DNA of 64,000 bases from Owenia fusiformis (lineage: Eukaryota > Annelida > Polychaeta > Sabellida > Oweniidae), in contig CAIIXF020000002.1 of assembly GCA_903813345.2 (NCBI GenBank), forward strand, positions 5,000,001-5,064,000, in the 5' to 3' direction. The translations under genes and the position numbers were made by a program. The notes beneath the pieces were generated by a model, which did not search any database, was not told where the DNA came from, and was given only the letters and a program-made list of their open reading frames with translations. Within the stretch, counting starts at the first letter, position 1. Every line of letters starts with the position of its first letter. Below are positions 15,501 through 30,500 of the stretch, in pieces.

Positions 15501-18500
15501 TACACGGTGAATGATCAAATTAACATATTTTGGATGTTGAATTTCATTTCAAGTTCATTCGAATTTTACGCATTATCCAATAAAATTAATGTATACTGTC
15601 TAGGCTGAGACTAACATATATATGTTATTTAATGTATTTAATATACAGGATATATCTGAGAAGGTTATACATGTATAATATATCTACAAGAGGAACAGTG
15701 GGGACCGAGGGTTGATATATTACCTTTACCTGTCGAAAATCGGGCATTTAATAACTGATTTATTTGTAAATTATGAGGATTAGATACGCATTGAATGTAA
15801 GTTATTGAGGTGTTAGAAAAACAAACTTACAAACAAACCACCGAGTTTAGACATATTATTACATGTATTGTCCTATTATCAAATCATATATTGTGTTCTA
15901 TTTCTAAAACGTTAACAGTTTATGGTGTACAATAAAACTATTACTATGAACCACTTTGATACATTTAGACATAAAATATCAAGTTACTCATCAGCCAACA
16001 AATCACAAAATATCGAAAAATGAAAAATACGAGTTACTTGTTCACTCAAATCTTGCAGTCAATTGGTAATGTATGTTATATAAATAGTATATAACATATA
16101 TAATGTATATTATATAAATAGTTCTTCGCAAAGTAAATAAGCAAAAGCGTAACATTTGTATGTAGCATGCTTCATAAAACAAGTCAGCGTGCATTTTGTT
16201 CCTGGCACTGATTGGTTAATAAGTGAATACAATTCGTTGAATGCACGATGCACTCACAAGATTAGCAGCTGGGAAAGGCTATTCAACAAAAAGTACGCTT
16301 TCGTACTCATAAAAGGATTACCCTTTTACAACTTTGACAACTTTGAAGCATGAACTTAGAAATGTACTTACTGTTATTGTTACCCTGTGGATCCCAGGGT
16401 TTTGATATGTTCTGCGAAGTCATGCAAAGAAAGACCATATAGTCCATTTGTCATTTTCTGAACGTATGAATATTTAAAAGTATGATGTTTTTCTGTGTAA
16501 ATACTATCATTAGGGATTATTGGAGTGATTTAGCTGGGTTGCCAAAAAAATAACTTTGGGGAAAATTTTGGTATCTATTACCATAGTAACATACCAGGTA
16601 TATGGTGGTATCCCAACGCTAAGTTAATAGTCAACGCCATGTTAAGCGATTGCACCCCTCCCTAATCAGCCTATATAATTTTTTCCCCAAACAAACTTTT
16701 TCGGCAACCCAGTTAAATCACTTCAGAAAACCCTTATTATCATAAATCGACCATAAAACATCGTACTTTTAACAAATTCTAGGTTCACTATTGGATGTAT
16801 AGGGGTGACAAATGGACTAATATACTAAAAGTATATGCCTGCTAGTCATATCTGTGACACTTTTGTATGATATGTATTCCACTTTGAACCACCATCTATT
16901 TCAATATTGTGAAAATATATATTTCCCAAATTATAAAATAAATGATCTCGTATTCGCGAATGCCACTAACGCCTGTCGGCTGCCGGATTAACCTACTATT
17001 TTATGGGCAATTCATTAAAATATGAATGGAATATTGGCAGGTACTTTTAATATTTAAATGAGTTGCCCATAGAAAAGTATGTTAATCCGGTAGATGAAAT
17101 CTTTCATTCCCAAATCATAGTCTTAGCTTATATTTGCGAATGCAAATAACGCCTTTCGGCTACCGGATTAACCTTCTATTTCACTGGAGACCCATGTAAA
17201 TACGAATAGTACCTGCCACTATTCCATTCACATTTAAATGAGTTAGTCATAGAATACTGGGTTAATCAGGTAACCGAGATGCGTTAGTTGCATTCGCGAA
17301 TATAAGGTTAGAGTCCATTTCACTGTTTTATTGCGTCAGTAGAACCCCAAAAATAAGAAATCGGGAGACCATTGTGCAATAATATATGGAAAAGTAGATT
17401 CATATTGTACATGAATGACATTTGTATATTTCAGATTTTCTCGTTTTTTGTGCAATAAGACTGTGACCTCTTGTAATTTGAAGAATTTCAGCCATGTTAA
17501 TCTTATTGAAAATAACATGGCAGAGAAACATCCATATATAAGAGGCCACACACTTTATAAGCCAAACTAGAAGCAATCCAAGATATACAAATGTCATTCA
17601 TGTACAATAGGAACATATTTTTCCATATATTATTGCATGATGATATTGTGATTTCTTATTTTTTAGGTTTTACTGACGCAATTCAACAGTGAAATGGACT
17701 AGCTTGTATTCACGAATGCAAGAAACGCCTGTCGGCTACCGGATTAAACTACCTTTGCAATCGTCGGTATTTTAGCGCGGAGATAAATGTTCAATATGAC
17801 ATAAATATTTGATATGACATCGATGAATACTTTCATCATTCTGGTGGAAATGTCTACCAAACTCCCCTCCCTTGTTCCCCCTCCCCCAAGTAACTTGTTA
17901 AGCTAAGGTCACACCAACGGCGCTTTGATGGCGCTTTTAAGCGGCGTGCACAGCATAATCAACTGATGTGAATTTCTGAAAATTGTGAATTAAGCTTATA
18001 TCGAAAAAGCTAAAAATCATTTGTTCATGTCACTAAAGGTTCGAAAACGTTATTACATTTTCCAGTTACTTTAGTTACCACAGTTATCCAAGGCTATTTG
18101 GGCAAATAAAATCCGTAGTTTGAGTGATCAATTCACGCTCAGCGATACTGCATGGGGGACATGAAAAGTTGTTTATTTTCCAATAAATCCTGCCATCATT
18201 TGGTACATCAAAGAACCTTATTATTGGCTAGATTAATGATGTCAAAGGTTGTAGGTAGCAATATGTCCATAAAAAAGGATTAACTTATTGCTGAAATTGA
18301 AAAAGAACAACCCATGCCATCATCAATCTAGCAAATCCAAAATGACTAATGACTCTGTTTAATGGTAACTGAAAAAAGACTGGAAACTTTTATTATATAT
18401 AGCAACATACTGAACATAATCGATGGTTTCATTTTGGCAATCGAGGTTTTATTACAGATTCTTATATGATAAACCAAACAACTTTTACATTTACCAGTCG

Positions 18501-21500
18501 CTTATGGTAATTAGCCATACATTTCTAGGTATACGTTTTATCGCAATCGTGTCAAAATATAAATTGTATTGATAAACAGAAAAGAACACAAAAAATCATA
18601 CACGGGCGCCATTTTTCTAAGGTGTTTCTAAGTGTTGTTTAATCTCTCTAGACTATCTCTCATCAACGGCTTATTGTAGATTGGTTGAACAATGAACGTG
18701 TTATTTATAGCTATAATAACCACGTTGATCGATGCTTGGGCGAATTTTAAGGTTTAAATCAGGAAGAGAGAGGTAGAAAGAGGCGTAATCTTGTGGCAAG
18801 TTCCTCACCTCCTACGCGCTGAATTGTGTTTCGATTCCCCGTCCATTCTCCACACCGATTTTTTATTTTTAACTCATTGATGTATCCCTTTAAAGGAGTA
18901 CAGGCTACAGTGAAGCTGTAAAGGAAGGACGTTTGTTTATTTCCATATTTCTGAATGTAAGCTTATTCTAGATTTTACATACATGTTTATTCCAAGTGTT
19001 CTACTATATATTGTATAGATTCATCAGGCAGTTTTCAGTGTATTATTAGCAGAAAATCCCCATCGACCACGTAATCACGTGGTAGGATAGAAGTGATATA
19101 AATACACCCTCTCCAGCTCACAGCAATTGACTAGCTTATATTCACCACTAGCATAGTTCATAGCAAGTGGTGACATCTAATTAATAGATGATTAATCAAT
19201 TTTATATATGACTTGTAAAATGCCAAAAATCTGAAGTCGCTCTTTTGAGAGGCCCTCTATTGGATGAATGTGTATAAAATGTCAGAGAATATCTCGAAAA
19301 TGGGACACGATTTAAGAATGAATTATTTTCGAATGTTTCTTAAAAACATATTGAAAGGATTTTTTCATGATATGCTCATGACATATCCCTGTACGCTTTG
19401 TTTGTCTTTTTTCTCAAATTGACCCACGGAAATATGCAATACATCAAGTTAAAAAAGTGGTACGAATCATAAAAGCGACGTTGGGTGGTTCACTAGTAAT
19501 TTTTTGATGGAAAATCTAGAAATATTACCCAAATTAATTTAAGACTATTCAAAAGAAGACATTCAAATCTATATTATGTAAAAAAAATCAAATTGGTCAG
19601 AAGCAGGGATAACGCTCAATTAGAGTGATGAACTTCGTTCTCCAAACCGAGAATCATCCTTTTCAAAAAACATGCTTTTTGGATGCACCTGGCAATGGAT
19701 ATGTATCATGTTTCTGATGTGTGGTTTAGCTGGATGTCTTAAACAAGGTTACATGTTTTCATTCGTCTGTTGTATAAATATTTTCTTTTCATTGCTCTCA
19801 ATATCTTTCTCTATCGCTCTTGCTCTCAGAGGGTTTATAGAAACTACTGAGGAATTGACTGAGATCAAAATCAAGATTGAATTGTCCTCATCCATCAGCT
19901 AACTTACTGACTCAAAATATGCATATGAAGACATGATTATATTCTGACTGACAATAAGTGTGAACAATATTTCAGAATGTAAAAAAGTGGCCTGTGATAG
20001 AAACAATGCTATTACTCTGCAATGTCCAGAGCATCACAGGATTCAGATATTAAGAGTGAAGAATATAGCTGAAAGGACATGCAATGGAGTTAAAATATGT
20101 GAAAGTCAGATCCGATATCCAAACAACATAAAAAGATTATGTAATGACCAAAATGAGTGCCCAATTGAAAAGATGATTTCTGAAGATGGCCAAGGTGAAC
20201 AGTGCAAGACATATGATGAAGACGGGCATATAATCTGGCATAAGACAACATCTCAAGAAATCTGTTTCAGATGCAACCCAATACCTACAACTATAATAGG
20301 TGATATACACAGTGCATTACTATTCTGTTTATGTAATTATCATTCCATACTATACGCTACAATAATATAATCACACAATGTAGATTGTAGAAATCTAGTC
20401 AGTATTAATTAAATAATGCTCAAACAAAGAAATATATGATGAAACAAGAAAACACCAACTCCACAGAGTAGCAAGTCTCACCCGACAAAACACATTGATA
20501 AATAGCAGCCATCCTGACAAGATCAAGAAAAACGGGTTCTTTGTTCTTAGGTATAAGCATATAAAAACCAAATCCGTGAACTGGTATTTGCATTTCAAAG
20601 ATAACATTTTTAAAGAAAAAGGGTGGCCATTTTGAATTTCAGCAGCCATCTTGAAAATGTTTTCTTGAGCAGAGGTCTGTTGTCTCTAGGTATCAACATA
20701 TAAAATATGAACCTAATCAAAACTAGTATTAGAGTTATCAAAGATTATGTTTTACAAAAATGGTAGCCATTTTTAAATTCCTTTGTGAGCAGAGCTCGTT
20801 TTTCCCTAAGCGTCAGCATATAAAATATGAACCAAATCCGTCCATTGGTACTTGAGATATCAAAGATTACGTTTTTTATGGAAAATGGTGGCCATTTTGA
20901 AATTCAGTGAAAATCTTTTTCAGTGCAAAGCTTTTTATCCCTAGATATTGGAATATATGTATCGAACCTTATCCGTAAATTAGTATTAGAGTAATCAAAG
21001 ATTTCATTTTTTGCTTTTTTTTAAATAATGGCCATTTTGAATTGAGCAGACATATCAAAAATTCCTTCTCGAGCAAAGGTCCTAGACCCAGAAGGCTTAA
21101 ACCTATAAAATTTGAATTATATTCGTCTACCAGTATTTAATTTATCCACTGGACAGTATTTAATTTATCCACTGGACAAATGAATGATCAAATGAATGGA
21201 GGGATGGACAGTTTCTCTATAAAACGAATTTCGTTCAGTGGAATAATGTATATTAGTCACATTTTTAGGATGTCCTCAAGTCACTCAATAACTGCAAGCT
21301 ATTCACAAAGGTCAAGGATATTATTCAATATGAAATGAGATACACAAATTGTTCTCAAGTTCTCATCCAAATGTCTAAAATACAAAACAGAAGTTGTTAC
21401 AAAACTTTACATTTACATAAAAATAAATAAACACTCCTACCATTTCAGGATGTGAAAGGTTGACTTGTGATGGTTACTTTACAGTAAAATGTCCAGAGAA

Positions 21501-24500
21501 TTACATGATCCAGATTATAAGAGTAAAGAATATAGCCCAAAGGAGTTGCTTTGATTACCCCACCATATTGGCAAGTATAGCAGACAGAGGCCAAAACTAT
21601 ACCTTAAATACACTTACAGGTATATAGACCAAAAGTAAGCCTGAAAACCTCGGATAAATAAATATGCAGGCATAAACACCAAAAGTATGATTCAAAAACT
21701 TTTACAGGAACATTATACGAGAGACAATAAAATGGTTAAAAACACATTTTGTGCATACTTTCCTGAAATTATTTTTGATCTATCACCCTCCAATTTCTAG
21801 CTACTTTCAAAATAAGCATGAAGATCAATTCAAAGTTTGTTGTTGAAACTTTAAAAAACATGTTTAGACAGAGGATTAAATAAAAACAAATAATATATTG
21901 TGATTTATATAAAAGTATTATGATATTTGTTTTAGGTCTTTTTAAAGTGGATGGCTTGGACAAGATATGTGAAATTCAGATCCAATATCCAAATAACACA
22001 AAAAGATTATGCAACCATCGCACCAAGTGTACACTCCATGAGATGATTTCTGAAGATGGCCAAGGTGAACACTGCAAGGCATATGATGAGGATGGAAATA
22101 TAACCTGGCATAAAACAACTACCCAAGAAATCTGCTATCGATGCAATCCAAGTTCTGTACCTACCACAAGGCCTGGTTAGTAGATCACTGCTCTTTTAAT
22201 CCTTATAATTAAATCAGAGCAAGCAATCACACAAAATTTTAGAATATTTTGGGCTCGTCATTCCTTATCTTGTCTATTTCTATTTTTTCTAAAAATTCCC
22301 CAATGCACACTTTAATTGAGGAATACTAAAGATTTTTACAATAATGTGTTCTTTTTTCTTTAAATGCAATCACCTATTGCATTATTTGGCAGGACCAATT
22401 TTGCTCTTTGAATGTCCAATACCTTCAACAATTGCTCAATTGTATTTGTAATTTCCTAAACTTGTTTGTGCTTTATAAAAGGAGGGTGCACATGTGTAGC
22501 CAATTTGATATTTCTATTACATTCACTGTTCCTAAATGCATGTTGTCAATTATACTAATAAATACAAACCATAATTCCATTTTAGTAGAGACTACAACTT
22601 CTGATGCAGTACCATTGGTCCCAAACAACAGAGTTCTTAATGCATGTATCACTATTGCTATCATCATAATGATGCTGGGTGGCATATAAACTCTACCACA
22701 TATAATGTACTACTCAAACAAGTGCAAGAAAGCAGATGCGAGAAGATAGTAACCAGTTTCACCACCAGGTTTCTCATTCGGTCAGATAGCATGGCGATAA
22801 TAGTAGAAAGTTCCCTATTTTAGTGGTTCAATTTTCATATAACCCTCATATAACCCTTGTATCTAATAGTTATGCAAATTAAAATGTGTCCAGTAAAAGA
22901 AAATGTTATCTGTCCAATACAATTAAAGATATTTCACTTTATGTAATTTTGTAACATGGAGTCTATGGGGAATCAACCCAAACTAGAAGTCACATTCCCT
23001 GCGACGTTGAGTTTGTCATATCAAACACATTTTTTGAAAGCCGTAAAAGATGGACCATTTGAATGGCAGGACCCATACTTATAGCACTTATTTGTTATCA
23101 CCTCAGCTTGTTATGAGTGAAAAATGAAGCATTTGTCTTATTGGTTATAAAAATTGCAAGCACATTTATGGGTTGCATTCATTTTGGGTCACCCAATGAA
23201 GGTGGAAGTCGAAATAAACTAGAAAACAGCAACGCAAAAGCTTAGGAAATCCCATCGAACAGCAATGGCTGTCCTTCTACTACTCTCATAGAAGAATACC
23301 AGATATTGTATTATTGTCAAAAGTATCAAAACACAATAGTTCTAATTGAACTGACAGTTCCTTGGGAGGAAAATGTTCAAGAAGCTCAAGAAAGGAAGGG
23401 GGAAAAAGTATCACAAGATCAGCAGACAAAGCATCAAAATGGATCCGGATCAAACGAGCAGATAACTGGAAAACAAAATAAGACACTAATAAGAAGTATT
23501 TAGCTTGAGTAGCACACACTTGTGTCACACCACTCTGGTGGGGTCACTTGGTAGAGTTATACAATGTTGAAAGACCCGAAATAACAATGAAACCAGGCAC
23601 ATTGCTGATGATGGGACAACTTTTCGCTCATCATAGTTACAGTTAAAGGTCATTAAATAAGTCATTATATTCTATTATGTCAATGCAACCAGGAAACAAT
23701 CCTGCAAAATACACACAATTTTTTTAATCCTTATAATTAAATCAGAGCAAGCAATCACACAAAATTTTAGAATATTTTGGGCTCGTCATTCCTTATCTTG
23801 TCTATTTCTATTTTTTCTAAAAATTCCCCAATGCACACTTTAATTGAGGAATACTAAAGATTTTTACAATAATGTGTTCTTTTTTCTTTAAATGCAATCA
23901 CCTATTGCATTATTTGGCAGGACCAATTTTGCTCTTTGAATGTCCAATACCTTCAACAATTGCTCAATTGTATTTGTAATTTCCTAAACTTGTTTGTGCT
24001 TTATAAAAGGAGGGTGCACATGTGTAGCCAATTTGATATTTCTATTACATTCACTGTTCCTAAATGCATGTTGTCAATTATACTAATAAATACAAACCAT
24101 AATTCCATTTTAGTAGAGACTACAACTTCTGATGCAGTACCATTGGTCCCAAACAACAGAGTTCTTAATGCATGTATCACTATTGCTATCATCATAATGA
24201 TGCTGGGTGGCATATAAACTCTACCACATATAATGTACTACTCAAACAAGTGCAAGAAAGCAGATGCGAGAAGATAGTAACCAGTTTCACCACCAGGTTT
24301 CTCATTCGGTCAGATAGCATGGCGATAATAGTAGAAAGTTCCCTATTTTAGTGGTTCAATTTTCATATAACCCTCATATAACCCTTGTATCTAATAGTTA
24401 TGCAAATTAAAATGTGTCCAGTAAAAGAAAATGTTATCTGTCCAATACAATTAAAGATATTTCACTTTATGTAATTTTGTAACATGGAGTCTATGGGGAA

Positions 24501-27500
24501 TCAACCCAAACTAGAAGTCACATTCCCTGCGACGTTGAGTTTGTCATATCAAACACATTTTTTGAAAGCCGTAAAAGATGGACCATTTGAATGGCAGGAC
24601 CCATACTTATAGCACTTATTTGTTATCACCTCAGCTTGTTATGAGTGAAAAATGAAGCATTTGTCTTATTGGTTATAAAAATTGCAAGCACATTTATGGG
24701 TTGCATTCATTTTGGGTCACCCAATGAAGGTGGAAGTCGAAATAAACTAGAAAACAGCAACGCAAAAGCTTAGGAAATCCCATCGAACAGCAATGGCTGT
24801 CCTTCTACTACTCTCATAGAAGAATACCAGATATTGTATTATTGTCAAAAGTATCAAAACACAATAGTTCTAATTGAACTGACAGTTCCTTGGGAGGAAA
24901 ATGTTCAAGAAGCTCAAGAAAGGAAGGGGGAAAAAGTATCACAAGATCAGCAGACAAAGCATCAAAATGGATCCGGATCAAACGAGCAGATAACTGGAAA
25001 ACAAAATAAGACACTAATAAGAAGTATTTAGCTTGAGTAGCACACACTTGTGTCACACCACTCTGGTGGGGTCACTTGGTAGAGTTATACAATGTTGAAA
25101 GACCCGAAATAACAATGAAACCAGGCACATTGCTGATGATGGGACAACTTTTCGCTCATCATAGTTACAGTTAAAGGTCATTAAATAAGTCATTATATTC
25201 TATTATGTCAATGCAACCAGGAAACAATCCTGCAAAATACACACAATTTTTTTAATCCTTATAATTAAATCAGAGCAAGCAATCACACAAAATTTTAGAA
25301 TATTTTGGGCTCGTCATTCCTTATCTTGTCTATTTCTATTTTTTCTAAAAATTCCCCAATGCACACTTTAATTGAGGAATACTAAAGATTTTTACAATAA
25401 TGTGTTCTTTTTTCTTTAAATGCAATCACCTATTGCATTATTTGGCAGGACCAATTTTGCTCTTTGAATGTCCAATACCTTCAACAATTGCTCAATTGTA
25501 TTTGTAATTTCCTAAACTTGTTTGTGCTTTATAAAAGGAGGGTGCACATGTGTAGCCAATTTGATATTTCTATTACATTCACTGTTCCTAAATGCATGTT
25601 GTCAATTATACTAATAAATACAAACCATAATTCCATTTTAGTAGAGACTACAACTTCTGATGCAGTACCATTGGTCCCAAACAACAGAGTTCTTAATGCA
25701 TGTATCACTATTGCTATCATCATAATGATGCTGGGTGGCATATAAACTCTACCACATATAATGTACTACTCAAACAAGTGCAAGAAAGCAGATGCGAGAA
25801 GATAGTAACCAGTTTCACCACCAGGTTTCTCATTCGGTCAGATAGCATGGCGATAATAGTAGAAAGTTCCCTATTTTAGTGGTTCAATTTTCATATAACC
25901 CTCATATAACCCTTGTATCTAATAGTTATGCAAATTAAAATGTGTCCAGTAAAAGAAAATGTTATCTGTCCAATACAATTAAAGATATTTCACTTTATGT
26001 AATTTTGTAACATGGAGTCTATGGGGAATCAACCCAAACTAGAAGTCACATTCCCTGCGACGTTGAGTTTGTCATATCAAACACATTTTTTGAAAGCCGT
26101 AAAAGATGGACCATTTGAATGGCAGGACCCATACTTATAGCACTTATTTGTTATCACCTCAGCTTGTTATGAGTGAAAAATGAAGCATTTGTCTTATTGG
26201 TTATAAAAATTGCAAGCACATTTATGGGTTGCATTCATTTTGGGTCACCCAATGAAGGTGGAAGTCGAAATAAACTAGAAAACAGCAACGCAAAAGCTTA
26301 GGAAATCCCATCGAACAGCAATGGCTGTCCTTCTACTACTCTCATAGAAGAATACCAGATATTGTATTATTGTCAAAAGTATCAAAACACAATAGTTCTA
26401 ATTGAACTGACAGTGCCTTGGGAGGAAAATGTTCAAGAAGCTCAAGAAAGGAAGGGGGAAAAAGTATCACAAGATCAGCAGACAAAGCATCAAAATGGAT
26501 CCGGATCAAACGAGCAGATAACTGGAAAACAAAATAAGACACTAATAAGAAGTATTTAGCTTGAGTAGCACACACTTGTGTCACACCACTCTGGTGGGGT
26601 CACTTGGTAGAGTTATACAATGTTGAAAGACCCGAAATAACAATGAAACCAGGCACATTGCTGATGATGGGACAACTTTTCGCTCATCATAGTTACAGTT
26701 AAAGGTCATTAAATAAGTCATTATATTCTATTATGTCAATGCAACCAGGAAACAATCCTGCAAAATACACACAATTTACTTCTGCATCATTTTTCCTTAT
26801 TAGAAAACATCCCAGTCTGTATCATAATGGTAGAATTCATAAATAAAATTCAAAAACAAAATGGATGGACAGTTCTGGCAATATTTTTGGTGTTGGTGTT
26901 TGTTCTTGCTGACTGTCTTTCACCAGGTAAGAAAACATTTAAAGGCCCCATATAAAGTATAAACAATACAATACACATGGTTGATTTCTAATATCAAAAT
27001 GTGGCATATTAAACTTTTTTAATTCAAAAAGCTGATTTTGAAGGGTTTCTTTTGTAGGAAAGTTTGTGAATTTTATTAATTTAAGTTGTCATGCACATAC
27101 ATTGTAAGCAATGATTTACACCAACATGTAACATACATTCTAAGCCATTTTGTGTTGAATATGGTAACTTATTACTTGGCTTACATTATAGTCTTTTCCG
27201 ATTGTTAAGAGGCATACTTAAACATGCCTTGCTTGATATTTCAGTCTGTAAAAGATTGGCCTGTGAAGGAAACAATGTTACAACAAAACTTGAATGTCCA
27301 GAGAATCAGAAGATTCAAATTAAAAGAGTAAAGAACATTGCTGAAAGAACATGCAAAGGAGTTAAAATATGTGAAAGTCAGATACAATATCCGAATAAAA
27401 CAAAAGTACTATGCAATGATTGCACTAAGTGTACATTTCAAAACATGATTTCTGAAGATGGCCAAGGTGAACGCTGCAAGACATATGATGAAGATGGAAA

Positions 27501-30500
27501 TATGATCTGGCATAAAACAACATCTCAAGAGGTCTGTTACAGCTGTTATCAAGTTAAAAGGAATAATAACCATTGTAAGTTCTTCAAAGTTGCACTCCTT
27601 AAAAGTCAGCATTGACTCGTATAAACTGTGGCTGTTCATCATGGTAATAACAATTTTAAAAAAAATATAAACATTATATGTAATATAATGTGCTTTATTG
27701 TTTCAATTGCCTAAGGGAGTCTTCTGTTTACACAAATAGAGGTTTCGTGCAAAGTAGGCACTCCCCAATGTGTTTTAGTTTAAATTGATCAATCCCCTTT
27801 TGGATTTATTGGTACATGTGTCACATGACACACCACAATACATTCTTTTCATTTTAAATTCCCAACCAACTGGGAAAGACACATTGATAGGGAGGTAGGA
27901 GTATTTTGTTTTATTTCCCTCCCTCCTCCCTGTATTACACACTTAATCTTTTTATAATACTTTTAATTGTACTAATAAGCAGAGAACGTGAGTATGCACT
28001 TTTAAAATTAAGCTAATTAGGTTTTTATATTAGGTGATCGTACTAATAAGCTAGATTATGGTCGTATCTTATTAAGCTAATCTAGCTAATTAAGCTTATT
28101 AAGCTAATTATGCTTATCTAGCTAATTAAGCTAATTAAGTGCTCAACTTAAAAATTAATATAAACTTAGAAATTGATAAGATAAATGCATTTAATGAATT
28201 TGTTACTTGACAAAAAGACAGAAGTCAACTTTATAAATTAGGGTTAGATAAGCACAATGCTGTAACATTTTAGTTCCTTATTCGATTTCCTGACTTTATT
28301 GATTAACATGCAATCTTATTGATTAAAATAACACTTGTAATGTAATATTACAATAATTCCTTATTTCAGTGAAAACAGATACACCACTTAAACCTACAAG
28401 CAGTAGTTCCCCGAAAGAAACCAACAGTGCAGGAGTAGTACCTACAATCTGTACACAGCAACATGCATGTACAATACACATCATTATTCATGTGTGTACT
28501 GCAATTACCATAATAATTCAAGGAATAGTCATAGTGTACTATAGGATTAAGCATAATCGTAACAATACAATGGGGATTGCAGTTCCAACCTAGGAGCAAA
28601 GTACAAATGGCAAATAGCTGTAATTTTCCTTTTTAACAACGCCTAAATATTCTTTAAATTTATAATGATCCTTCACTTATACAAATAGACTTTGAACATA
28701 GACCTTCTTGTCTGTAATGATTAAAGCTTGTGTTTGAGTCTCTCCTACATCAGGGACACTTGGGTATAGCCAGAATGGAAGCCCTAGTATGTTCATTGGT
28801 AGTAAAGCATTGACAAGGATCTGGAATCATTCACTAAATCGTGTCATGGTTGCTCTGAACATGTAAGAATGACTCATCTCATCAATGGGAATGGCCAGAA
28901 TCAACATGGAAGCAGATTCGTGTTGATTATGTTAGATTGATGTTTGGGAGTATGCCCTGATAGTTGTGGATTCATATTCAAAGTGACCTGAAATGCTCAG
29001 TTCAAAATCTGCATGCAAGAAGTATGAAAGGGCAATAATCAGCAGAATCTATATAAACAGAATCTATAGAATACTTCACACAATTTCAAGTACACTTTTA
29101 TAGTATATCACAAATCATTGTAAATACCATGATGTGGCACCTATACTCCCTCTTGGGGGTCATAGCCACTACAAGCTGTAAATATGTTACATTAATTTTA
29201 ATAAATAAAAAAAAACTTAAAGCTACAGGAATACTCATCATGGCCAACTTCACTCTTTCTAAAATGTAACCTGAAGACTAGCATATCATTAATGGAGCCC
29301 ACCTTGAAAACTGAATAATTCAACACAAAACTATACAGATAACTCTACATCTTGGACCATTTAGATAGCTTTCAACATTGGAGATCATATACTTGCTGGG
29401 AATTATAGGCTTAAACAAAGAAATCTCTGAAGCAAAAAGGACTTGAAAATCGGCTTGTCAAAGGATATATTAATTATAGGGTATCTCAAAAAATTTACCC
29501 AAAATTATTTCAACATCAAAGATAAACCAATCAATATTTTCAGATATTTTTGCATGGCCATTTAGGAAAAACATGAATGTTTTCTCACAAAACTAAATTT
29601 TAAGTGCAGTCATGCCTTCTTTAAAGTATGTGCATAAATATATAGAGTGCGCAGATGTCTGTACTAGAAACACATGCTAAACAATAATCCATATGTTTGC
29701 AAGTCTAGCTATGTAACATATTCTACATTGCAAATACTTATTCAAGATGTTACTCGTAATAGGGTATATTTTCATGTATTGATGTAGTTTTGAGTATATA
29801 TTTCTGTTAAATATTGAAAACGTATACTGCATTATTTATCAGACCAATACATATAAATATCAACATGTCGTCGATGAACATACACAATAAGACAACAAGG
29901 CATTAACATGACAAAATGTCACCAATAATGTGCGATAACAAAAGTGAAAAACTTTTCGTTAGATTTTAGATTTCTTAGAAACAATCTTGAAAACATTTAT
30001 CTAAATAAATGTATAGCACAGAAAAACTAGAATTATCTTAGACTTAAGAGTTGAAGTGAGGTGATATCAAATATCTATTGATTTATGACTCAATGGTAAA
30101 CAAGGCACAGGGTGAACAATATTGCATCTAAAACGTAGCAGTGTAAATTTGATGACCCAGAAAGCAAGATGGCTGCCGAAAAGTTAATCAGTTCTAGAAC
30201 TTCTTACTATATAACATGTGTAAAAATTTGAAGCGAATCTGATTTATCTAATAACTTCCAAGTGGCAGCCAGTAAGCAAGATGGCCGTCGAAAAGTTTAT
30301 TAGCTCTAGAACTCCTTACCATATCACATGTGTGAAAATTTGAAGTAAATCCATAAAGTGTTTTTCCTGGAATCCCGATGAAAAGATTTATCTAATAATA
30401 AAAAACTTCCAAGATGGCCGCCAGAATGCAAGTTGGCCACCAAAAAGTTCATCAGCTCTAGAACTTCTTACAATGTAACATGTGTGAAAATTTGAAGTAG

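Larger units (their letters stand above)
22194..23721. repeat. 1528-bp tandem unit, copy 1
   Basis: Starts at ttttaatccttataatt, 18 bp past the gene A exon 4 donor. It contains the last exon of gene A, its 3' region and a retroelement remnant. Confidence 0.93.

Noticed and set aside
13172-19663. One 6.5-kb transposon with 300-bp terminal repeats
   Set aside because: No target duplication at the outer ends, no transposase or polymerase frame inside, and a solitary third copy exists; two separate insertions are simpler.
22408-22689. 93-residue plus-strand frame read as a whole gene
   Set aside because: Only the part after 22586 follows a splice acceptor and resembles the paralogues; the upstream part is intron.
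23286-23528. 80-residue minus-strand open frame, three copies
   Set aside because: Overlaps the retroelement remnant on the other strand and is only repeated because the 1528-bp unit is repeated.
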